The notes below the pieces were generated by a model. It searched no databases. It was not told where the DNA came from and was given only the letters and a program-made list of their open reading frames with translations. From contig DKQT01000029.1 of assembly GCA_002471845.1 (NCBI GenBank), forward strand, positions 1,676-32,380: DNA of 30,705 nt, read 5' to 3'. Below are positions 1 to 6,018 of the stretch, one piece after another. Source of the stretch: Fidelibacterota bacterium UBA7301. GTDB taxonomy: Bacteria; Fidelibacterota; Marinisomatia; Marinisomatales; TCS55. Position 1 is the stretch's first letter. Every line of letters begins with the position of its first letter. Both the position numbers and the translations under genes were made by a program.

Positions 1-252
1 ACAATTCACAGCGCCAATGGTCTGTGCAGATTCATCCAATGCATCTAAATATGGAATGATCGATTCTTTATGGGGAATAGTCACATTAAATCCATCTAAT
101 ACGTTTTGATTCATGAATAATGAAAGGAATCCCGGCGTCACATGAACTTTTTCAAATGAAGCATCAATTCCCAATTGACGATAGATTTCCCGGTGAAGCA
201 TTGGGCTCAAACTATGGGCAATAGGATCGCCAATGACTGCAAATTGCTTCAT
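1..252 (-). CDS. aroE: Shikimate dehydrogenase, N-terminal part (cut by window edge)
   Basis: The reading frame starts at ATG 252-250 and is still open at base 1, giving the first 84 residues. It begins MKQFAVIGDPIAHSLSPMLH, which carries the SLSP shikimate-binding signature of AroE. It continues through a VTIPHKE motif containing the catalytic lysine to a GAVN motif. The family enzyme reduces 3-dehydroshikimate to shikimate with NADPH in the cytoplasm. The ATG overlaps the TGA of the EPSP synthase gene in an ATGA arrangement, so the two are probably translationally coupled. This is the last visible gene of the aromatic operon. The NADP-binding half lies outside the window, so completeness cannot be judged. 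The family call is secure. Confidence 0.93.
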   Translation of the reverse strand, partial: MKQFAVIGDPIAHSLSPMLHREIYRQLGIDASFEKVHVTPGFLSLFMNQNVLDGFNVTIPHKESIIPYLDALDESAQTIGAVNC

Positions 253-1496
253 AACTGCAATCGCTCCAGTTCATCATAGAATTCCGGGTATGAGATAGAA
301 GCACATTTAGGATGGTCTAAAATAACATTTCCTTTAGAAACGATTCCTGCTATGGAAAAGGCCATGGCAATTCGATGGTCATGGAATGTAGCAACCCTCG
401 CGCCTTCCAATGGTGTTGGCCCTTGGATGATAAACCCATCATCCAATTCTTCGATATCAGCACCCATTTTTTTAAGGTTAGAACATACCGCATGAATTCG
501 ATCACATTCTTTCACCCGCAATTCTTCAGCGCCACGGACTTCCGTTTTTCCATGAGCTTGGGTGGCTAAAATAGCGATTATGGGTAATTCATCAATCAGT
601 CCGGGGACATCTTCTTTTGTGATTGTGATGCCTTTTAAGGGCTGATGAAAAATATTCAATTTTCCGATTGTTTCGCCCGCTTCTTCCCAAGTTTCAAGAC
701 AATCCATTCCGGCACCCATTTTATTCAATGCTAAATAAAAACCGATCCGAGTAGGGTTTCTTAAAACCCGATTAAAAGTAAGATCAGAACCAGACACAAT
801 AGCTGCGGCGGCAGCAAAGAATGCAGCTGTGGATGGGTCACCGGGAACCGCCAAATTAAAATTGGAAAGGGGAGACGTTAATGGGGAAATGGTTGACGAA
901 AGTCCATTGTTGGACAGATTCGCTCCAAGCCCTTTCAACATTTTTTCGGTATGATCCCTAGATAAAATAGGTTCAGTAACTGAAGTTTCACCATTGGTGC
1001 CAAGTCCCGCCAATAACAATGCCGATTTCACTTGTGCGCTTGCTACCGGGGATTGGTAGTCAATCCCTTTCAAATTACTTTTGTGAATCGTAACCGGGAG
1101 TTTCCCATCATTACTATCAGATTGAAGGCCCATTTGAGAGAGTGGATCTAATATTCGATTCATGGGCCGGGATGAAAGGGAGTCATCCCCAACTAGTGTT
1201 GCGGTAATGCCTTGCCCAGCCAAAAGTCCTAATAATAATCTTGTGGTGGTGCCGGAGTTTCCGCAATCCAATGGTTGATCGGGATCGGAAAATTGTCCGC
1301 CCTTTACAACCACATCATCACCATCATTTCTAATATGGATTCCGCAGGCTTCCAAACAACCTCGTGTGGATTGCAAATCGGCGCCGGTGGACAGATTGGA
1401 TATACGTGATTCACCATCCGCCAATGCCGCAAACATAAGTGAGCGGTGGGATATAGACTTATCTCCCGGGAATGTGATTTGACCTTTAATGCCCAT
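249..1496 (-). CDS. aroA: 3-phosphoshikimate 1-carboxyvinyltransferase (EPSP synthase)
   Basis: This 415-residue protein has the usual EPSP synthase length. The enzyme transfers the enolpyruvyl group of PEP to shikimate-3-phosphate. Visible signatures, in order, are GDKSISHRSL near residue 11 (substrate-binding lysine and arginine), LDCGNSGTTTRLLLGLLAG near residue 76 (PEP-binding region), SAQVKSALLLAG, DELPIIAILA, ELRVKECDRI and a DHRIAMAF motif near the C-terminus. The start overlaps the end of the DAHP synthase gene by 11 bases, and the TGA overlaps the aroE start codon. This places it inside a compact aromatic biosynthesis operon. I see no truncation. Whether it falls in a glyphosate-tolerant class cannot be settled by eye. 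Confidence 0.97.
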   Translation of the reverse strand: MGIKGQITFPGDKSISHRSLMFAALADGESRISNLSTGADLQSTRGCLEACGIHIRNDGDDVVVKGGQFSDPDQPLDCGNSGTTTRLLLGLLAGQGITATLVGDDSLSSRPMNRILDPLSQMGLQSDSNDGKLPVTIHKSNLKGIDYQSPVASAQVKSALLLAGLGTNGETSVTEPILSRDHTEKMLKGLGANLSNNGLSSTISPLTSPLSNFNLAVPGDPSTAAFFAAAAAIVSGSDLTFNRVLRNPTRIGFYLALNKMGAGMDCLETWEEAGETIGKLNIFHQPLKGITITKEDVPGLIDELPIIAILATQAHGKTEVRGAEELRVKECDRIHAVCSNLKKMGADIEELDDGFIIQGPTPLEGARVATFHDHRIAMAFSIAGIVSKGNVILDHPKCASISYPEFYDELERLQL

Positions 1497-2829
1497 TCGT
1501 TTTCAATTCGTCCGCGATAAGAAAAGCCAACTCAATGGCTTGGTTTGCATTGAGCCTTGGGTCGCAATGGGTGCGGTATCGGTCTGACAAATCCGCTTCA
1601 GAAATATCATCTAGGCCGCCGGTACATTCAGTCACATTCTGCCCGGTCATTTCCAAATGGATACCGCCAATCCAGGAGCCTTCCCCTTTATGGATTTGGA
1701 TGTTCTGTTTAACTTCTTCCAGGATTTGATCGAAGGGCCGCGTCTTGATGCCATTGGCACTTTTGATTGTATTGCCGTGCATAGGATCGCAGGACCAAAC
1801 CACGGTCCGTCCTTCAGATTGTACTTTTCGAATAAGCTTTGGTAAATAAGATTCCACTTTATCATGGCCGAATCGTGCGATGAGTGTAATGCGTCCGCTT
1901 TCATCATTGGGATTCAAAATGTCCAAAATTTCAATCAGTTCATTCGGTTTCAAATACGGACCACACTTGATGCCGATAGGGTTCTTGATTCCACGACAAA
2001 ATTCCACATGGGCGCTGCTTTTGAATCGAGTACGATCTCCGATCCACACAAAATGGGCCGACGTATCATACATATCCCCGGACGTGGAATCCATGCGCGT
2101 GAGCGCCTCTTCATAAGGGAGCAACAATGCTTCATGGCTGGTGTAATAATGAACCTGCCGAAGCTGGGGGGTATTGTTTGAATTGATGCCCAGCGCTTCC
2201 ATGAAATTCAGACTCTCCTGAATTTGGTGGGCCAAGTGGCGGTAGCGTTCACCCTGGGGGCCGCTTTTCACAAATCCCATATTCCAGGAATTCACATGGC
2301 GCAGATCGGCATAACCACCGTCCGCAAATGCGCGGAGCAAATTCAATGTTGATGCGGACTGGGAATAAACCTTGAGCATCCGCTCCGGGTTGGGCTGCCG
2401 CTTATCCGCATCGAAACGAATGTCATTAATAATATCGCCGGTATAGCTGGGAAGCTCAACGCCATCGATGGTTTCTATTGGACTGGATCTAGGCTTGGCA
2501 AACTGACCTGCCATGCGACCGACTTTGACTACAGGCAGGTTCGCACCGGATATAAGAATCACAGCCATCTGCAGGATCACGCGGAATGTATCTCGGATAT
2601 TATCAGCGTGGAACTCTGAAAAACTCTCGGCGCAATCACCGCCTTGGAGTAGGAAGCCGTTGCCTTCCGCCACATCTGCCAGAGAGCGTTTTAAGGAGCG
2701 TACTTCTCCAGCAAAAACCAACGGTGGAAAAGTCTTTAAGATTTTTTCAACTTTCGTTAAATGATCCTGATCGGGATATTCAGGAATATGTTTGGCGGTG
2801 AAATTCCTCCAGCTGTCAATTTGCCACAT
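1486..2829 (-). CDS. aroG: Class II (plant-type) 3-deoxy-7-phosphoheptulonate synthase
   Basis: A 447-residue DAHP synthase of the class II (plant/actinobacterial) type, catalysing PEP plus erythrose-4-phosphate to DAHP, the entry step of the shikimate pathway. Diagnostic segments are MWQIDSWRN at the start, LLQGGDCAESF with the metal-ligand Cys66, KVGRMAGQFAKPRS near residue 102, WIGDRTR, IGIKCGP, VVWSCDPMHGNT and IHLEMTGQNVTECTGG. The length matches the class II family rather than the roughly 350-residue class I enzymes. It overlaps prephenate dehydrogenase upstream by 14 bases and aroA downstream by 11 bases. The symbol aroG is used loosely, because class II enzymes are also called aroF or aroH. 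There is no separate regulatory domain. Confidence 0.96.
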   Translation of the reverse strand: MWQIDSWRNFTAKHIPEYPDQDHLTKVEKILKTFPPLVFAGEVRSLKRSLADVAEGNGFLLQGGDCAESFSEFHADNIRDTFRVILQMAVILISGANLPVVKVGRMAGQFAKPRSSPIETIDGVELPSYTGDIINDIRFDADKRQPNPERMLKVYSQSASTLNLLRAFADGGYADLRHVNSWNMGFVKSGPQGERYRHLAHQIQESLNFMEALGINSNNTPQLRQVHYYTSHEALLLPYEEALTRMDSTSGDMYDTSAHFVWIGDRTRFKSSAHVEFCRGIKNPIGIKCGPYLKPNELIEILDILNPNDESGRITLIARFGHDKVESYLPKLIRKVQSEGRTVVWSCDPMHGNTIKSANGIKTRPFDQILEEVKQNIQIHKGEGSWIGGIHLEMTGQNVTECTGGLDDISEADLSDRYRTHCDPRLNANQAIELAFLIADELKTNGH

Positions 2830-3553
2830 CTTGTAATTCCTTCAGGCGATCGTCCAAGGATTTCGTCGCCAGTTTAAGTTTATCAATCATGTGATCGGTG
2901 TAAGGATTATAAAGTTGGAGATCCGTATAAAGCTCCCAGCTATCGTTACAGGTCTGGTCTACCAGATCCAAAAGATCGCGAAAACCTTGGGTGTCGATGG
3001 CCGTTTTCCGGATACCGAATTCCTTTAGCATCCTGCCCAAAAAGTGAGTCACGCCCTGTGTCTTGGCCGCCAGTTGATCGTGCTGATCTGGGGACATTTC
3101 CATTACTTGGATACCCTGATCGGTGAAAAACCGTCTCCAGAAATTAAACTGATCGTGGACGTCTCTCGTATTATCCATCATCATTTTCAGGCGATTATTG
3201 GACATAAATGAATCGGGCCCAAACATGGGATGAGTAGCAATGATGCCCACATTTTCAGGAATGTTGGCTTCCATGATTTCCGCAGGATGTTTTTTAACAG
3301 AGCACACATCAATGATGGTTGTTCCTTCAGAAAGTTGGGGTGCAATTTCCTTGATCACAGATTCAAAGTGCCGAATGGGTACCGCAATGAAAATAACTTT
3401 TTCTTTCAAAATGGATTCCAAGTCCGTGTATTTCACTCCGGGAAATGTGCCTAAAGGTTTCTGATCGTAGGCCTTGATAGTGAACCCTTTCTGTAAAATA
3501 TTGGCCAGAACTTTTCCAAATCGGCCAAACCCTATGATGCCAACACTATTTAT
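2816..3553 (-). CDS. tyrA: Prephenate dehydrogenase module, probably expressed by -1 frameshift from chorismate mutase
   Basis: The family oxidatively decarboxylates prephenate to 4-hydroxyphenylpyruvate for tyrosine synthesis. The Rossmann nucleotide-binding motif SVGIIGFGRFGKVLANIL lies at about 3493-3548. It is followed by FIAVPIRHFESVI, DVCSVKKH, a THPMFGPDS motif with the expected catalytic histidine, and HDQLAAKTQGVTHF. The first conventional start in this frame, GTG 3436-3434, would delete the whole GxGxxG motif. Upstream of that motif the frame runs back to a stop (TAA) with no ATG, GTG or TTG. I therefore annotate from the slippery A-run where a -1 shift out of the mutase frame would enter. 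A start at ATA or ATT, or a one-base assembly error in the A8 run, are the alternatives. No ACT domain is present. It overlaps the DAHP synthase gene by 14 bases. Confidence 0.85.
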   Translation of the reverse strand: MNSVGIIGFGRFGKVLANILQKGFTIKAYDQKPLGTFPGVKYTDLESILKEKVIFIAVPIRHFESVIKEIAPQLSEGTTIIDVCSVKKHPAEIMEANIPENVGIIATHPMFGPDSFMSNNRLKMMMDNTRDVHDQFNFWRRFFTDQGIQVMEMSPDQHDQLAAKTQGVTHFLGRMLKEFGIRKTAIDTQGFRDLLDLVDQTCNDSWELYTDLQLYNPYTDHMIDKLKLATKSLDDRLKELQDVAN

Positions 3554-3858
3554 TTTTTTTGTAATCTTTTTGAAATTTTATAAACAGGCCCAAAAATGGC
3601 GGAAATATCATCTTTACTTAATTTGCCTTTCAGCTTTTCAGCAAGACGGTCAACGATCTCCTGCTCACGGTTTGGATCGCCCATATTGAGCCCATGGGAT
3701 GCCTTGATCTCGCCGATCTCTTTTGAAACTGCGAACCGCTGTACCAATAGATCCAACATCTGGTCATCAAAAGCATCAATTATGTTACGGAGTTGGTTTA
3801 TTTTTTCTTTCGGATCCATGAAAAAAGGTACGTTAGTGTTTGGATGAGTGGAACACAT
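3550..3858 (-). CDS. Chorismate mutase, AroQ type (N-terminal module of a probable mutase-dehydrogenase)
   Basis: The product is 102 residues from ATG 3858, or 89 from the internal ATG at 3819 (MDPKEKINQLRNIIDAFDD). The second start fits the usual beginning of the family better, but neither has a convincing ribosome binding site. The protein is all-helical AroQ type, with LRNIIDAFDDQMLDLLVQRF, VSKEIGEIKASHG and a NREQEIVDRL segment. It converts chorismate to prephenate. The reading frame ends in CAA AAA AAA TAA, and the prephenate dehydrogenase frame continues one base back. Escherichia coli TyrA is a fusion of the same two modules at similar length. Read through the shift, the product here would be about 335-347 residues. 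This is the promoter-proximal gene of the aromatic operon. Confidence 0.9.
   Translation of the reverse strand: MCSTHPNTNVPFFMDPKEKINQLRNIIDAFDDQMLDLLVQRFAVSKEIGEIKASHGLNMGDPNREQEIVDRLAEKLKGKLSKDDISAIFGPVYKISKRLQKK
3553..3559 (-). other. Candidate -1 ribosomal frameshift site (A AAA AAA heptamer before UAA)
   Basis: On the minus strand the mutase frame ends CAA AAA AAA TAA. The third base of CAA plus the two AAA codons form a perfect X XXY YYZ heptamer in the zero frame, with the stop codon in the next position. A slip of one base back continues as ATA AAT AGT GTT GGC, directly into the Rossmann fold of prephenate dehydrogenase. The A run is eight bases (3553-3560), so transcriptional slippage or a sequencing or assembly indel could give the same picture. 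I did not identify a clear stimulatory stem-loop or upstream Shine-Dalgarno by eye. Confidence 0.6.
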
Positions 3859-3947
3859 TTTTAATGTAATTTCCGCCCCTTATTTTACATGTTAATGTGC
3901 TCACGTCCTTTAACACTCCCGCACATTAACACCTGAACACTTACAGA
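3859..3947. promoter_or_regulatory. Divergent intergenic region with an 11-bp inverted repeat (3890-3900 / 3921-3931)
   Basis: This 89-base gap separates the aromatic operon (minus) from mtaB (plus) and must hold the upstream sequences of both. It contains a perfect 11-base inverted repeat, TGTTAATGTGC and GCACATTAACA, with a 20-base spacer. The repeat could be a protein-binding operator or an RNA hairpin in either leader. I could not place convincing -35 and -10 boxes. No short leader peptide rich in aromatic codons is evident. Confidence 0.5.
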
Positions 3948-5243
3948 ATGAGTACACCAACCAAACGCGTGGCATTCCATACCCTGGGGTGCAAATTGAA
4001 CTTTTCGGAGACGGCCACCATTTCCCGCGATTTTATTCGCCATGGATTTGAACAGGTCAATTACCGGGATGAAGCGGATATTTACGTCCTGAACACCTGT
4101 TCTGTTACAGAAAATGCCGACAAGGAAGCGCGGAAGCTTATTCGTCAGGCCAAGCGCCGGAATCCCGATTCGTCCGTAGCGGTGATCGGTTGTTATGCCC
4201 AACTTAAACCCAATGACATTGCCGCCATTGATGGGGTGGATATTATCTTGGGCGCGGAAGAAAAATTTAATTTATTGAATCATTTGGATAGTATTGATCT
4301 CAATGGTGGCACCCAAGTGATTCAGTCCGAGATTGACCATGTGCACAAATTCACGCTGTCTTATTCTTCCGGGGAACGAACCCGCGCTTTTTTAAAAGTG
4401 CAGGATGGCTGTGATTACACCTGTTCTTTTTGTACGATTCCATTGGCTCGGGGAGAAAGTCGCAGCGATACCATTGAAAAAACCATGAAAGTGGCCAAAG
4501 AAGTTGCCGCCACCGATGCCCGGGAAATAGTACTCACCGGTGTGAATATTGGGGATTTTGGGAAAGGGTCGGATGAAACATTTTTTGATCTCATTCAACA
4601 ATTGGATGCTTTGGACGGGATTGACCGTATCCGCATTTCATCCATTGAGCCGAATTTACTCACCAATGAGATTATCGAATTTTGTGCTGGTTCTAACAAA
4701 TTCATGCCCCATTTTCATGTGCCATTGCAATCGGGCTCGGACAAAATTTTAGGCGCCATGCGCCGGAGATATAAATGGGATTTGTATGAAGAACGAGTGA
4801 CTAAAATAAAGGAAAGCATCCCCGATGCTTGTATTGGTGTGGATGTGATTGTGGGTTTCCCCGGAGAGGCAGACGAAGATTTTTTGGATACATATAATTT
4901 TTTAAATGAGTTGGATGTTTCTTATTTTCACGTATTCACTTATTCGGAACGGCCCAACACGGCTGCGGTGGAAATGGGTGCGGTGGTCTTAAAAAAGAAA
5001 CGGGCGGAGCGGAGTAAAATGCTCCATATTTTATCGGATAAAAAACGGCGTTACTTCAATGATGAATTTACTGGGCAATACCGTCCCGTACTCTGGGAAA
5101 ATGTGAAAAACGGAAAACTGCTGGGACATACTGATAATTATATTCAAGTCCAAATGGACGGGGCGCCGGAATTGATCAATACAATTGAAAAAGTAAAACT
5201 TGTGGAAAACTACGGCGCCGCTATGGGGGGCTTTATTCTGTAA
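3948..5243 (+). CDS. mtaB: tRNA (N6-threonylcarbamoyladenosine(37)-C2)-methylthiotransferase
   Basis: A 431-residue radical SAM methylthiotransferase. Family members of this subgroup convert t6A37 to ms2t6A37 in tRNAs reading ANN codons. The N-terminal UPF0004 domain carries three cluster cysteines, at C15 (HTLGCKLNFSET), C51 (LNTCSVTE) and C82 (IGCYAQ). The radical SAM CxxxCxxC is CDYTCSFC at residues 155-162. A C-terminal TRAM-like domain follows from about residue 365. The TLGCKLNFSET signature points to MtaB rather than MiaB or RimO. It is transcribed alone, divergently from the aromatic operon, and ends at a hairpin terminator. There is no clear Shine-Dalgarno before the ATG. Confidence 0.94.
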   Translation: MSTPTKRVAFHTLGCKLNFSETATISRDFIRHGFEQVNYRDEADIYVLNTCSVTENADKEARKLIRQAKRRNPDSSVAVIGCYAQLKPNDIAAIDGVDIILGAEEKFNLLNHLDSIDLNGGTQVIQSEIDHVHKFTLSYSSGERTRAFLKVQDGCDYTCSFCTIPLARGESRSDTIEKTMKVAKEVAATDAREIVLTGVNIGDFGKGSDETFFDLIQQLDALDGIDRIRISSIEPNLLTNEIIEFCAGSNKFMPHFHVPLQSGSDKILGAMRRRYKWDLYEERVTKIKESIPDACIGVDVIVGFPGEADEDFLDTYNFLNELDVSYFHVFTYSERPNTAAVEMGAVVLKKKRAERSKMLHILSDKKRRYFNDEFTGQYRPVLWENVKNGKLLGHTDNYIQVQMDGAPELINTIEKVKLVENYGAAMGGFIL

Positions 5244-5245
5244 CT

Positions 5246-5279
5246 TCACCCTGCCGTGGGTGATACTTTTATTTTATTA
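5246..5279 (+). terminator. Rho-independent terminator after mtaB
   Basis: A perfect 6-bp stem TCACCC/GGGTGA (5246-5251 and 5258-5263) with a 6-base loop is followed on the plus strand by a T-rich tract up to about 5279. It begins three bases after the mtaB stop. On the minus strand the hairpin is not followed by a T run, so it mainly ends mtaB transcription. Confidence 0.75.
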
Positions 5280-6018
5280 AAATCCCCTGCCGGATTTTAA
5301 TCCCTGCCGGTGTTTCCAGCTTAAAATAATAAATACCGGAACTCATACGATTTGCATCCCAAATGACGCTGTAATCCCCTTGAGGTTTAATTTCATTGAT
5401 TATGGTATCAACTACACGGCCATTCATATTTATAACGCTTATTTTAACGGCCATTGTCTCGGGAAGTTTATACGAAATTGTGGTGGCTGGGTTAAAGGGG
5501 TTTGGATAGTTGGGGTAGAGATGAATTTGGTCTGGGACAGTTATATTGTCATCAACACTCAAGTTTTTTCCCACATTTAGTTTCCATGGGACGGTTGATA
5601 TTCGGGTGGCCCTGGGATCTGTTCGAATCATGGTGGTTGTGTCAGTGACCACAGCAGTTAAATAATGGCTTCCGGGAGTTAAATCTGTACCCCGAACAGT
5701 ATATTTATGGGAATTTTCAGCAACCAAAATTGAATCCTGACGGTGAAGACTTCCGCTTTCGTCTGCATATTCCACATGGACATGTCGTGGATGGGGCAGT
5801 GAGGACCAAAAAACCTGTTTACCGTTTTGCGTAATCTCAAAATAAATATTTTGACTGGATATATAGAAACGCCGGTTTTGTTTTACAGCAACTTTAACTT
5901 TTTCGGAATTCTGCAGCGTTATGCCATTTGCGTCCCAAAGTAAATCCAAAAAGTAGGTTGATTGTGCTGAAATAGGGATTATAAAGAGACAGAAAAAAAG
6001 AACGCTAACTATTTTCAT
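5269..6018 (-). CDS. Secreted protein with C-terminal FlgD-like / type IX-type sorting domain
   Basis: Starting at ATG 6018 gives 249 residues with a clean signal peptide, MKIVSVLFFCLFIIPISAQS. A frame extending to 6084 would bury this, so I reject the longer start. Residues of roughly 20-165 are an unrecognised beta-rich region. The last 85 or so form a sorting/FlgD-like domain: a YPNYPNPFNPATTISY motif, a NMNGRVVDTI segment, SSGIYYFKLE, and a terminal basic-hydrophobic tail ending GILIK. In related phyla such tails direct secretion or surface attachment. The start overlaps the gcvP stop by 14 bases, an odd coupling between a cytoplasmic enzyme and an exported protein. The substrate or partner is unknown. 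Confidence 0.85.
   Translation of the reverse strand: MKIVSVLFFCLFIIPISAQSTYFLDLLWDANGITLQNSEKVKVAVKQNRRFYISSQNIYFEITQNGKQVFWSSLPHPRHVHVEYADESGSLHRQDSILVAENSHKYTVRGTDLTPGSHYLTAVVTDTTTMIRTDPRATRISTVPWKLNVGKNLSVDDNITVPDQIHLYPNYPNPFNPATTISYKLPETMAVKISVINMNGRVVDTIINEIKPQGDYSVIWDANRMSSGIYYFKLETPAGIKIRQGILIK

Noticed and set aside
1535..2801. Several plus-strand open frames opposite the DAHP synthase gene, and similar ones opposite gcvP, the BNR gene and the TonB receptor
   Set aside because: They are shadows of strongly supported minus-strand genes and show no family motifs or start signals of their own.
2816..3436. Prephenate dehydrogenase starting at GTG 3436
   Set aside because: This start removes the whole GxGxxG nucleotide-binding motif, which is intact in the same frame upstream.
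3859..3947. Trp/Phe-type attenuator leader peptide before the aromatic operon
   Set aside because: No short ORF with clustered aromatic codons is visible on the minus strand of this region.
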